Shown: positions 8,670 to 16,779 of the stretch, piece by piece
Position numbering within the stretch: the stretch's first letter is position 1
Layout of the letters: every line of letters begins with the position of its first letter
Origin: JAJRQY01 sp965224435
GTDB taxonomy: Bacteria > Actinomycetota > Acidimicrobiia > Acidimicrobiales > SZUA-35
Assembly: GCA_965224435.1 (NCBI GenBank)
Contig: OZ245048.1
Coordinates: forward strand, 3,286,001-3,350,000
Length of the DNA stretch: 64,000 bases
Reading direction: 5' to 3'
The notes under the pieces: generated by a model
What the model saw: only the letters and a program-made list of their open reading frames with translations
The model's database searches: none
What the model was told of the DNA's origin: nothing
Program-made: the position numbers and the translations under genes

Positions 8670-9554
8670 ATGGCTGAGTATCGACGAATCCTGTTAGACG
8701 GCTACCCGACTATTACCGAGCGTGACGGCGACAACCTCGTAGCCAACGACGGTCGAGTCGTTGCCATTGATGACGCGGTGCACCTGCCTCCAACAACGCC
8801 AAGCAAGATCATCTGCGTTCACCTGAACTACCGCAGCCGGGTTGAGGAGTTCATGACGAAGCTCCCAGCAGCGCCAACCTATTTCCACAAGCCCGTGAGC
8901 GCCCTTAGCGCCCACAACTCTGGCATTGTTCGGCCCGAGCGCTGCAACTGGCTCAACTACGAAGGCGAAATCGCCATCATTATCGGTCGCACCTGCCGCA
9001 ATGTCAGTCCGGAAGAAGTTGGCGACTACATCGCTGGCTACAGCGTCTCCAACGACTACGGCCTGCACGACTTCCGCGACACTGACTCAGGATCGATGCT
9101 GCGGGTAAAAGGATCCGACACGCTCTGTCCCGTTGGGCCGGCCCTGGTGACGGACTGGGATTACCACAACAAGCGCATTACCACCTCGGTCAACGGAACG
9201 ATCGTCCAGGACGCCAACACCAACGAGATGGAGTGGAATATGCACTATCTCGTGGCGGATATTGCTCGCAACATCACCCTAGAGCCAGGCGACATTTTGC
9301 TTTCGGGTACGCCCGCCAATAGTCGACCGGTGCAGCCGGGGGACTTGGTCGAGGTCGAAGTCGAAGGACTCGGCAAGCTGAGCAACACCATCGTGGTTGG
9401 GCCAACACCCATCCGAGATGACGTCGGCGCACAACCAACCGAATCCGAAGAGGTCATTTCCACCGCTATGGGTGGCGACTGGGAGTTCCGAGGGATCCGA
9501 TCACCCAAGGGTCCGGGTGCCAAGCACTACGCCTCCAAGCTCGACGAGAAGTAG
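8670..9554 (+). CDS. Fumarylacetoacetate hydrolase-family protein, HpaG-like
   Basis: 294 residues from ATG 8670, chosen because CCGGAGA precedes it and upstream in-frame codons run through the operator. The family fold is visible: metal-binding NYEGEIAIIIG (two acidic residues), then YSVSNDYGLHDFRD, KGSDTLCPVGPALV and LLSGTPANSRPVQPGDLVEVEVEGLG. In the homoprotocatechuate pathway this family supplies the decarboxylase/isomerase HpaG. The gene is divergent from the ADC-like gene. Other members hydrolyse acylpyruvates, so the exact activity is inferred from the HpaD-like and HpaE-like neighbours. Confidence 0.87.
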   Translation: MAEYRRILLDGYPTITERDGDNLVANDGRVVAIDDAVHLPPTTPSKIICVHLNYRSRVEEFMTKLPAAPTYFHKPVSALSAHNSGIVRPERCNWLNYEGEIAIIIGRTCRNVSPEEVGDYIAGYSVSNDYGLHDFRDTDSGSMLRVKGSDTLCPVGPALVTDWDYHNKRITTSVNGTIVQDANTNEMEWNMHYLVADIARNITLEPGDILLSGTPANSRPVQPGDLVEVEVEGLGKLSNTIVVGPTPIRDDVGAQPTESEEVISTAMGGDWEFRGIRSPKGPGAKHYASKLDEK

Positions 9555-9563
9555 AGCAACCCC

Positions 9564-9580
9564 GAGTACTAGCCGTACTC
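9564..9580. terminator. Hairpin between convergent genes
   Basis: GAGTAC, a five-base loop and GTACTC form a perfect 6-bp hairpin in the 24-base gap between the FAH-family stop and the convergent Ddn-like gene, overlapping the latter's stop codon. There is no T-run, so termination on both strands is plausible but not certain. Confidence 0.4.
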
Positions 9581-10025
9581 AGGAGCGTGGCTCGCAGATC
9601 ACGACTGGAATCTCGCGCTCGGTCTTCTTCGCGTAGCCCGCGTATCCGTCATACGCCTGGACTATTCGCGGCCACAAGTCAGCCCTTTCCTCCGGGTTCG
9701 CTGTCCGGGCTGACACCAACAGCCCTTCGTTGCCAGCCACTACAAGCTCGGCATCCGGATTGGCGACCAGATTGTTGTACCACTCAGGGTTGCGGTCATC
9801 GCCACCCTTGGAGGCCACCAGGATGTAGTTGCCATCTTGCTTGAGGGGTGAGGTCAGCATTGTCGTGCGAGTCTTGCCGCTCTTTCGGCCGACGACGTGG
9901 AGTTCAACCACGGGCATCGAACCAGCAGTATTTCCGAAGCGGCCACCTGACAACAGGAGAATTCCGCGATGCACAACATTCATCGTCTTCATTTGCACAT
10001 CGGTCAGTGTTTCGCTTAGGCCCAT
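9579..10025 (-). CDS. Ddn-type deazaflavin (F420)-dependent oxidoreductase
   Basis: 148 residues of the nitroreductase / F420-dependent Ddn family. Typical segments are LHVVGRKSGKTRTTMLTSPLKQDGNYILVASKGGDDRNPEWYNNLVANPDAELVV, in which the GRKSG(K/R) loop and NPEWYNNL are family hallmarks, and the late Y..Y tract. These split-beta-barrel enzymes reduce quinones or nitro compounds with F420H2 and are common in actinobacteria. It is a single gene, convergent with the FAH-family gene. Its presence implies that the host makes F420. Confidence 0.88.
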   Translation of the reverse strand: MGLSETLTDVQMKTMNVVHRGILLLSGGRFGNTAGSMPVVELHVVGRKSGKTRTTMLTSPLKQDGNYILVASKGGDDRNPEWYNNLVANPDAELVVAGNEGLLVSARTANPEERADLWPRIVQAYDGYAGYAKKTEREIPVVICEPRS

Positions 10026-10147
10026 GAAACGATCCTAGGCGACAGAATTCAATGCTGAACAGACGAGATGCTCTCGCTACTAGCGCATTGCGAGACTCGG
10101 AGGTGTCGCGAATAGTTCGAAACACGGTCACGAACTAGGGTCACAGC

Positions 10148-10900
10148 ATGGCAAACGAGGTACTGACCGAGCGCCGGGGACGGGTGTTTCTGATCACCCT
10201 GAACCGTCCAGAAGCAATGAACTCCATCAACACTCCCCTGGCGCAGGCACTCAATGCCGCGCTGGACGAGCTGGACAACGATCCCGATCTCACCGTCGGG
10301 ATCCTGACCGGGGCAGGCAAGGGATTCTCCGCAGGCATGGATCTCAAGGCCTTCGCCAAGGAGGGTCCGCCAAAAGGGTTGGACCGCTTTTTTCAGAAAG
10401 TCTGCGACAAGCCTCTCATTGCCGCCATCGAAGGGTTTGCGCTTGCCGGTGGCCTAGAAATCGCCTTGGCCTGTGACCTCATTGTCGCCGCAGACAACTC
10501 GCGTTTCGGTATTCCAGAAGTGAAAGTAGGCCTGTTGGCCGCGGCCGGTGCCTTGTTCCGATTGCCCCAGCGACTTCCCTATGGACTGGCCATGGAGATG
10601 GCGCTGACCGGCGACCCCATCGAAGCCGAGGAAGCCCTAGCCCACCGACTCATTGACCGAATGGCGCCGGCCGGGACATCAGTGGACGTGGCGATGGAAC
10701 TCGCCGAACGGATCGCTGCTAACGCTCCCATTTCGGTTGTGGCATCCAAGAAGACTCTTCGGACTCAGAAAGGTCTCAATCAGGGCGAATTCTGGGACGC
10801 TCAACTACCCATGATCATTGAGGTTTTCGCCTCCGAAGATGCAAAAGAAGGTCCCGCCGCTTTCGCCCAAAAGCGGCCACCCGTCTGGACCGGCAAGTAA
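10148..10900 (+). CDS. Enoyl-CoA hydratase/isomerase (crotonase family)
   Basis: 250 residues with the crotonase pattern: LNRPEAMNSINTPLAQAL, the oxyanion-hole segments GKGFSAGMDLKAF and EGFALAGGLEIALACDLIVAADNSRFGIPEVKVGLLAAAGALFRLPQRL. The Glu of FGIPEVK is in the region that carries a catalytic Glu in hydratases. Family members hydrate or isomerise acyl-CoA esters in the cytosol. The gene stands alone, with a 24-base gap to the convergent hydrolase gene. The substrate is not predictable. Confidence 0.88.
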   Translation: MANEVLTERRGRVFLITLNRPEAMNSINTPLAQALNAALDELDNDPDLTVGILTGAGKGFSAGMDLKAFAKEGPPKGLDRFFQKVCDKPLIAAIEGFALAGGLEIALACDLIVAADNSRFGIPEVKVGLLAAAGALFRLPQRLPYGLAMEMALTGDPIEAEEALAHRLIDRMAPAGTSVDVAMELAERIAANAPISVVASKKTLRTQKGLNQGEFWDAQLPMIIEVFASEDAKEGPAAFAQKRPPVWTGK

Positions 10901-10924
10901 ACCAGCACTCTTCTCGATCCTCAA

Positions 10925-11692
10925 TCAGGTATTGAGCAGGTCAAGAGCATGTTCGATGACCAGGTCGGGTCGGTCGCGTTGAATGCTGTGACCTGCTCCG
11001 TCGATCTGGATGTGCGTCACCACCGGATTCTTGATCCGGTCAAAAGACTCCGCCAAGCTCATGGTTCCGACCGTTGGATCAGCCAGCAGGATCCGAGTGC
11101 GCATAACAAGTACTTCCAGTAACTCCAGGTGATGGTAAGGAGCGTTGTCTCGCAAACACTGCTCGATCACAAATGGACTGGTGGCGCGAGCCCCGACCGC
11201 TTTGCGAAAACGGTCTTCAGGATGCCAACCCGGATAATCCCCTTCGTAGTCTTCGGCACTCGCATTGGGGTCGATCTCCGAAAGCTGATCGGCAACGACC
11301 ACCTCGAATTCCGGATCTGGGATGTCAAACATCGGGTCGAGTAAGAGTAGGCGACGGGCATTTCCGGTCTGGGCGGCAACGAGGGCCACGATTGGGCCAG
11401 CAAGACTGTGGCCGACAATCAGATCCCACGAGTCTCCGAGTGTGGCCAGGTCATTGGCATGGTCGCTGAATCGGTACGTCATGGCCGATGGAGATTGTCC
11501 GTGACCCCGCAGGTCAGGTGCCACTACCGAACATCCAGCCTCGGCCAGTCCGGCTCCGACCCGCCACCAGGATCCGGCAACCGAGGACAGTCCATGAACA
11601 AGCAGGACCCGAGGGCCACCGGGGCCTCCCCACGCCAGCGTTGCCGGGCGGATCGGGGTACCCGAAGAGGTCGGGGATGAAGCACTCGACAT
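10925..11692 (-). CDS. Alpha/beta-fold hydrolase
   Basis: 255 residues. The oxyanion segment VLLVHGLSSVAGSWW, the nucleophile elbow GHSLAGP (catalytic Ser), an Asp-bearing loop LLLDPMFD and the late GAGHSIQRDRPD with the probable catalytic His form a normal alpha/beta hydrolase. Possible roles include esterase, lactonase or C-C hydrolase. It is convergent with the crotonase gene and divergent from the NHL protein gene. Confidence 0.85.
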   Translation of the reverse strand: MSSASSPTSSGTPIRPATLAWGGPGGPRVLLVHGLSSVAGSWWRVGAGLAEAGCSVVAPDLRGHGQSPSAMTYRFSDHANDLATLGDSWDLIVGHSLAGPIVALVAAQTGNARRLLLLDPMFDIPDPEFEVVVADQLSEIDPNASAEDYEGDYPGWHPEDRFRKAVGARATSPFVIEQCLRDNAPYHHLELLEVLVMRTRILLADPTVGTMSLAESFDRIKNPVVTHIQIDGAGHSIQRDRPDLVIEHALDLLNT

Positions 11693-11789
11693 GACAAGAG
11701 ACTACGACTCAAGCCGCAAAACAACTTTTCGATTCCTCATGGACGGCGCATACAACACCCGACGAGCGCCAGAAACTACCGTTGTTGTC

Positions 11790-13196
11790 ATGAAACGCAT
11801 TGTTTTGCTTCTCACCTTGGCTCTCGTCGCCGCCGTCACTCCCATCGGGCCCGCTTCTGCCGCGGGTGAAGCCATCTCGACTGTGGCTGGACCGGAAGCC
11901 CAGCTCAGCCATCCGGGTGACGTTGCCATCGATCGTGTCGGCAATACCTATATCGCCGACACGAACAATCACCGGATTCGCAAACTCAGCGCAGGCGGAG
12001 TCCTCACCACCATCGCAGGCACCGGAACCGAAGGAAGCTCCAACGGAAACGGCAGCCCAACCAGTGCCCAGCTCCGCTACCCAAGTGGCCTCGCCGTCGA
12101 CCAGGCGGGCAATGTCTATATCGCTGACACCCTCAATCACCGCATCCGCAAACTGAGTGCAGACGGAACCACCATCACCACCATCGCAGGCACCGGAACC
12201 GAAGGAAGCTCCAACGGAAACGGCAGCCCAACCGGTGTTCAACTCAGCCGACCCAACGGTCTGGCTCTCGATACTGCAGGCAATCTCTACATCGCCGACA
12301 CCAACAATCACCGCATCCGCAAACTCAGCGCAGACGGAACCACCATCACCACCATCGCAGGAACTGTCACCCACGGCAATGCTGATGGAAACGGAAACCC
12401 GACCAACGTGCAGCTCAACTTTCCCCACGCCGTCGCCGTTGATGCCGCTGGCAATGTCTACTTTGCTGACACCTTCAACCACCGGGTCCGCAAGATCAAT
12501 GCTGCGGGAACCGCCATCACCACCGTTATCGGGACTGGACACGAAGGACGCACACTGAGTGGCCCAACCCAAACCCGTTTGCGGTATCCGTGGGGCGTCG
12601 AGGTTGATCGATTTGGAAACGTCTTTGTAAGCGACACCGTCAACCACCGGATCCTGAGGCTTGATGACAGCGGCAGTATTCTCAGCGTCATCGCCGACTC
12701 CGGGGCCAGTCTGCAAAGCCCACGAGGCATCCACGTCATTGATGACGGACCGAACGATCCCGGCCGGCTACTCATCGCCGACACCAGCAACCACCGCATT
12801 CGCGAACTCCCCCTGCCCAATGAGCGAGTCCTGCTCGGGGAGTACAAGAATGCCAGCGGCACTCGCGGCTCGATAGCCCGCCTCTATATGGCGGTATTCG
12901 GGCGCCAGCCTGACGCCGACGGCTTCGCCTACTGGACCGGCCGGGTTTCCAGGGGACTCAAGCTCGAAAAGGCAACGGAGTCCTTTGTCAACAGTCCCGA
13001 ATTTATTGCCCTCTACGGGGCGACATCAAATGCTGAATTCGTCGACCTTCTCTATCTGAATGTCTTGGGAAGACCCGCGGATGCCGAAGGTCGCAATTAC
13101 TGGATCGGTGAACTTGACTCGGGTATGAATAGGACCGAACTAACACTCTGGTTCTCTGAGTCACCAGAATTCAAGGTCGTCACCGAGACCAGTTAG
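11790..13196 (+). CDS. Secreted NHL-repeat protein with C-terminal DUF4214 domains
   Basis: 468 residues from ATG 11790. This start gives a clean signal peptide (KRIVLLLTLALVAAVTPIGPASAAG); upstream in-frame codons would bury it. Five or six NHL blades follow, each with the pattern GLAVDxAGNxYIADTxNHRIRKLS, forming a beta-propeller to about residue 370. The tail has two DUF4214-type repeats (RLYMAVFGRQPDADGFAYWTGR and LLYLNVLGRPADAEGRNYWIGEL) with the typical SPEF endings. DUF4214 occurs in extracellular and adhesin-like proteins. Two blades contain a 59-base identical stretch, showing recent internal duplication. Confidence 0.87.
   Translation: MKRIVLLLTLALVAAVTPIGPASAAGEAISTVAGPEAQLSHPGDVAIDRVGNTYIADTNNHRIRKLSAGGVLTTIAGTGTEGSSNGNGSPTSAQLRYPSGLAVDQAGNVYIADTLNHRIRKLSADGTTITTIAGTGTEGSSNGNGSPTGVQLSRPNGLALDTAGNLYIADTNNHRIRKLSADGTTITTIAGTVTHGNADGNGNPTNVQLNFPHAVAVDAAGNVYFADTFNHRVRKINAAGTAITTVIGTGHEGRTLSGPTQTRLRYPWGVEVDRFGNVFVSDTVNHRILRLDDSGSILSVIADSGASLQSPRGIHVIDDGPNDPGRLLIADTSNHRIRELPLPNERVLLGEYKNASGTRGSIARLYMAVFGRQPDADGFAYWTGRVSRGLKLEKATESFVNSPEFIALYGATSNAEFVDLLYLNVLGRPADAEGRNYWIGELDSGMNRTELTLWFSESPEFKVVTETS
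12004..12233 (+). repeat. 171-base internal tandem repeat in the NHL gene
   Basis: The same 59 bases occur at 12004-12062 and 12175-12233, a period of 171 bases (57 codons). A second shared block of about 30 bases recurs near 12160 and 12331 with the same period. The protein equivalent is TTIAGTGTEGSSNGNGSPT, which fills the loop between blades. Synonymous sites have not diverged, pointing to recent unequal recombination or gene conversion. Confidence 0.85.
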
Positions 13197-13229
13197 CCAG
13201 GCAAGTTGACGAACAGCCACGGAGGGAAA

Positions 13230-13724
13230 ATGAGCGACTTCAACAGATCTGAAGACCATGCGGTGCCTCAGATGCCCCCTGGCTGGTATCCGAGCGAACC
13301 CGGCTGGCAGCAGTACTGGGACGGTTCTCAGTGGACCGAGCATCGTAGCCCACTTGCCGTAGCCGGGCCGGGGGTCGCACCCGGTCACCTAGCAGCCATT
13401 CCTGCAACCAGTGACGAGACTGGCATCGCGGTACTGGCCCATCTCGGCGGACTCATTGGCAGCTTCTTGCTTCCTCTGATCATCTACTTGATCAAGAAGG
13501 ATGAGTCACCATTCCTACGCCATCACGCCGCCGAAGCTCTCAACTTTCAGATCACCTTGATGATTGCCTTCACCGTCTCATTCTTCTTGATCTTCCTGCT
13601 CGTTGGGATCATCCTGTTGCCGCTCTTGATGGTGGCCAGCCTTGTACTGACCATTGTGGCTGCCATGGCAGCCAACCGAGGCGAGTGGTACAAATACCCG
13701 ATGATTCTGCGACTCATAACCTGA
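13230..13724 (+). CDS. DUF2510-DUF4870 membrane protein
   Basis: 164 residues from ATG 13230, chosen because GGAGGG lies just upstream. An N-terminal DUF2510 module (MPPGWYPSEPGWQQYWDGSQWTEH) is followed by a DUF4870 (Tic20-like) membrane unit with three hydrophobic segments: VLAHLGGLIGSFLLPLIIYLIKK, the FLRHHAAEALNFQITLMIAFTVSFFLIFLLVGIILLPLLMVASLVLTIVAAMAANRGEWYKYP stretch and its end. The function of DUF4870 is unknown; DUF2510 is a short Trp-rich actinobacterial module. It is convergent with another DUF2510 gene. Confidence 0.85.
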   Translation: MSDFNRSEDHAVPQMPPGWYPSEPGWQQYWDGSQWTEHRSPLAVAGPGVAPGHLAAIPATSDETGIAVLAHLGGLIGSFLLPLIIYLIKKDESPFLRHHAAEALNFQITLMIAFTVSFFLIFLLVGIILLPLLMVASLVLTIVAAMAANRGEWYKYPMILRLIT

Positions 13725-13749
13725 GTCCTTCCCCAGGCTTCGCTTCTTA

Positions 13750-14907
13750 CTAGGCCGAAGGAGCTCGACGGGCTCGGTCCAGTTGTCCAGCAAGACGTTG
13801 CTCCTCGGATGCATCGACACCACCCGGACGTGAATGCAGCAAGGCAAGACGGGCAAGGGATGAGTGGACCCCATCGAAGTGCTTGCGCTGGCTTCGCGAA
13901 AGTGAGCTTCGGATTCGAAGCATGTCGCGCCACTTGCTAAAGACCACTACCTCGCCTGGCGTCAAGCCATACCGTTCAGCCAAGAACGGAACCTGGGCGG
14001 TGAAACGCTTCTGCTCCCGTCGGCGGAAGACGAACAGGGCAATACCGACCGTGAAGAACAGGATGACAAAAAGCAGGAATGTTAGGCCAACGACAGCCAG
14101 GGCCTTGTTCTCATCCAGTCCTTCGCTGTAGGTGATCGAGCCATTCCAAGCCATATGCAAGGCAACAGCAATCACATAGCCCCACAAGATTGAAGGGAAT
14201 GCTCGCTTGCCCTTAGAGATGGCAAGACCGGCGGCGATCCCACTCCAAACCGTGAAGAGCGGATGGGCGAAGGGAGTGAGAATCGCCCGCAAGACGAAGG
14301 TCTGAGCCAGAAAACCGACTTGAGCCGCTGTGGCGAAGTACAACGCATCCTCAATGACCGCGAATCCCAACGCAATCCAGCCCGCATAGACAATACCGTC
14401 CATGACCCCGTCGATTTCCTTCCGCCTCACAACCCACAGAAGTCCGGCAGCCTTCATTCCCTCTTCTGCAACGGGAGCTGACACTACGGCGGCTACAGCT
14501 TCGCTGGCGACCAAGGCAACAATAGTGTTCGCTATCGAGGCCACAAGGGCGGCAACCGTCACTCCCCACAACAGAGCGTGCAGCCGAGACGACCAGGGTT
14601 CTGGCTCGACCCGATCGAGCCATACCAGAACTGGGACAACGATGAGCAGGGGAACCAATCCTAAGAACACGGCAAGCAGGCTTGAGGTGAAGGCAAAAAA
14701 GAGCAAGGCCATAACCGTTGGTATCCCGGCAAATACGACCGGCACACTGAGCCACGTTGGTAGCCGCGGCTTCTTTTCGATCGCACCGCTGATATTCGCT
14801 GTCCACGCAATGCCGTCCCACCATCGCCAGGATGACTGGTTCCACGGGTCCGGGTACCATCCCGGAGCAGTCTGGGCGGCGCCATGGTGAGATTGAGCAC
14901 TGGTCAC
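13750..14907 (-). CDS. PrsW-family intramembrane glutamic protease with DUF2510 domain
   Basis: 385 residues, GTG start. The DUF2510 module (APGWYPDPWNQSSWRWWDGIAWT) is near residues 13-37, followed by several membrane segments. PrsW/CAAX-like hallmarks are VSAPVAEEGMKAAG (the EE..K motif), the GFAVIEDALYF motif and ALHMAWNG, which together hold the catalytic Glu and His residues. The B. subtilis homologue cleaves an anti-sigma factor within the membrane, so a regulated proteolysis role is plausible. The C-terminal 90 residues are charged and cytosolic. Its target is unknown. Confidence 0.87.
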   Translation of the reverse strand: MTSAQSHHGAAQTAPGWYPDPWNQSSWRWWDGIAWTANISGAIEKKPRLPTWLSVPVVFAGIPTVMALLFFAFTSSLLAVFLGLVPLLIVVPVLVWLDRVEPEPWSSRLHALLWGVTVAALVASIANTIVALVASEAVAAVVSAPVAEEGMKAAGLLWVVRRKEIDGVMDGIVYAGWIALGFAVIEDALYFATAAQVGFLAQTFVLRAILTPFAHPLFTVWSGIAAGLAISKGKRAFPSILWGYVIAVALHMAWNGSITYSEGLDENKALAVVGLTFLLFVILFFTVGIALFVFRRREQKRFTAQVPFLAERYGLTPGEVVVFSKWRDMLRIRSSLSRSQRKHFDGVHSSLARLALLHSRPGGVDASEEQRLAGQLDRARRAPSA

Positions 14908-15034
14908 CGGTCCAGTCTCGCCTACGAATCCAGGTTCCGGTGATTCCTACACAGAATCGCCCACCACCGATACGAAGGTCGGCTGTGACCTTTGCCTCTT
15001 TCAACCTTCGCCAAGCCGCACGCATCATGACCAG

Positions 15035-15967
15035 ATGTCGCCTATTCAGGAGCTCGATACCCGTGATCGAGACCTGATGGTCGTCGGCGTCGACGGAACA
15101 CCTGCTTCCGAAACAGCAATCCGCTGGGCTCTAGAGAACTCGGCATTCTTTGGCCCGGTTCAGCCCGTTGCCGCTTGGAGCTTGCCTTGGTGGGCCAGCA
15201 CCCCGACAATCGTGGGTGGTCAACCAGTCATGACGTCTGAGGACTTCGTGGCCGAGGTCGAGGAAGCGGCAACGAGAGCGCTCCACCTGACAGACCACAC
15301 CAAGCTTCGGCCAGCACGAATCACTCGAGGGCCAGCCGGACCAACCCTGGTTGAGGCCGCCGAGGGCACGAGCCTCCTTGTCGTTGGGACCCGCGGTCGC
15401 GGCGCAGTCGCTGAGTCTGTGCTCGGTTCGGTGAGCTCCTATTGCGCCGCCAACTCGCCGGTCCCTGTCGCCATCATCCCCAATTCAACTTCAGGCAACC
15501 CCAGGGCCAATAAAGCGATTGTGGCCATCGACGGATCTCCAGCCAGCATTCGATCCCTCCAATGGGCACTGGACAACCTTCCGCCAGCAGTATCGATAGA
15601 GGCAGTCCATGTGTGGAACTCAGCAGCGAATACCTCGCTGGAGTTCACCGCGCTCCCCACCGACCTGATCCGGGCAAATGCCACCCGGACACTGAATCGC
15701 GCCATCGCAAATGCTCGCGCCAGTGCTGTCAACAGCCAACGCCTTGTTCGGCCCTGCCCCGAGCAAGGCGACCCACGGACGGTTCTGCGTCACCTGTCCC
15801 AGGACACCGACTTCTTAGTTCTCGGCGCTCGAGGACGATCCGGGGTCGCCCACCTCCTCCTTGGATCTGTGACAACTGCTCTGGTTCATCAACCCGATGT
15901 TCCAACCATTGTCGTCCCCTGCCTCGAAGGTGAACCCAACAGCGAGGGGAACCGCGCCGCTGGTTAG
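15035..15967 (+). CDS. Universal stress protein with two UspA domains
   Basis: 310 residues made of two UspA domains (about 14-145 and 160-300). Both carry the nucleotide-loop signatures LLVVGTRGRGAVAESVLGSVS and FLVLGARGRSGVAHLLLGSVT, which match the ATP-binding G-2x-G-9x-G(S/T) pattern. It is followed by a NarL-type response regulator and kinase on the same strand, an order like Rv3134c-devR-devS of Mycobacterium. Two-domain Usps in actinobacteria are commonly induced in hypoxia or stationary phase. Confidence 0.87.
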   Translation: MSPIQELDTRDRDLMVVGVDGTPASETAIRWALENSAFFGPVQPVAAWSLPWWASTPTIVGGQPVMTSEDFVAEVEEAATRALHLTDHTKLRPARITRGPAGPTLVEAAEGTSLLVVGTRGRGAVAESVLGSVSSYCAANSPVPVAIIPNSTSGNPRANKAIVAIDGSPASIRSLQWALDNLPPAVSIEAVHVWNSAANTSLEFTALPTDLIRANATRTLNRAIANARASAVNSQRLVRPCPEQGDPRTVLRHLSQDTDFLVLGARGRSGVAHLLLGSVTTALVHQPDVPTIVVPCLEGEPNSEGNRAAG

Positions 15968-15994
15968 GACTTTGGACTGGTTAGGACTTTGGAC
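15961..15994 (+). repeat. Short tandem duplication at the end of the Usp gene
   Basis: Two exact 17-base copies of TGGTTAGGACTTTGGAC lie head to tail. The first copy contains the TAG stop of the universal stress protein gene. It looks like a slippage duplication and would supply a second in-register TAG-like segment; no function is evident. Confidence 0.8.
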
Positions 15995-16115
15995 CCTGGA
16001 GCGCGACGACGGACTCAATCAACGTTGAACAATTAGGGGCTAGCCAACTACAAAGCCCGGGCGATGCAACTAGTCTGCCTCGGTACCTGGGCCACGAAAT
16101 CGGGGGATCTCAACC

Positions 16116-16775
16116 ATGTCAAATGATGGACTAATCCGAGTATTCCTACTGGACGACCACGAGATTGTGCGTCGAGGCGTTGCCGATCTTGTCGACAGCC
16201 AGGAAGACATGGAAGTCATCAGCGAGGCTGGCACCGCTGGCGAAGCACTTCGGATCGTCGAACAGAGCAAGCCCGATGTTGCTGTTTTGGACGTTCGCCT
16301 CGGTGATGGCAACGGAATCGAAGTCTGTCGCGACATAACCTCATCTAACCCAGATGTCGCCTGCTTGATTCTGACCTCATTCTCCGATGACCGGGCGCTC
16401 GTCGATGCTGCAATGGCTGGAGCAAAGGGCTACGTCCTCAAGCAGATTCGTGGAAACGAACTCGTCGAATCGATTCGTCGAGTGGCGGACGGCGCAACTC
16501 TGTTGGACGCCGCAACCGTGCGGCTCTGCATGCAACGACTCAAAAACAGTGACGAAGGTGTCGTCGATACTCTCACTGCCCAAGAACACAAGATCTTTGA
16601 CCTGATTGGCGAGGGCTACTCCAACCGTCAGATCGCGGACGAGTTGTTCCTGGCCGAGAAAACAGTGAAGAACTATGTCTCGAACATGTTGTCCAAACTC
16701 GGTATGAGCCGAAGGACAGAAGCGGCAGCATTCGCGGCAAGAATCGACGAACGCAATCGTAGGAAATACGATTGA
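16116..16775 (+). CDS. NarL/LuxR-family response regulator
   Basis: 219 residues. The receiver domain has the phosphoacceptor Asp59 (VAVLDVRLGDG), acidic DD near the start, the conserved Thr (LILTSF) and Lys (GYVLKQI). The C-terminal LuxR HTH is LTAQEHKIFDLIGEGYSNRQIADELFLAEKTVKNYVSNMLSKLGMSRRTEAAAFA. The arrangement strongly resembles DevR/DosR. The kinase gene begins 5 bases after its stop, so the two are co-transcribed and form a cognate pair. Target genes are unknown, but the flanking Usp genes are obvious candidates. Confidence 0.92.
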   Translation: MSNDGLIRVFLLDDHEIVRRGVADLVDSQEDMEVISEAGTAGEALRIVEQSKPDVAVLDVRLGDGNGIEVCRDITSSNPDVACLILTSFSDDRALVDAAMAGAKGYVLKQIRGNELVESIRRVADGATLLDAATVRLCMQRLKNSDEGVVDTLTAQEHKIFDLIGEGYSNRQIADELFLAEKTVKNYVSNMLSKLGMSRRTEAAAFAARIDERNRRKYD

Positions 16776-16779
16776 CGCG

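Noticed and set aside
10100..10117. GTTCGAAAC-like sequence suggestive of a tRNA T-loop
   Set aside because: No cloverleaf arms or anticodon stem can be drawn around it; no tRNA gene is supported anywhere in the window.
11709..12734. 341-residue open frame opposite the NHL gene
   Set aside because: It mirrors the NHL repeats (DGGDGGSVCAEFADAVI repeats) and has no signal peptide or known domain. The NHL frame has a signal peptide, repeats and DUF4214, so it is the real gene.
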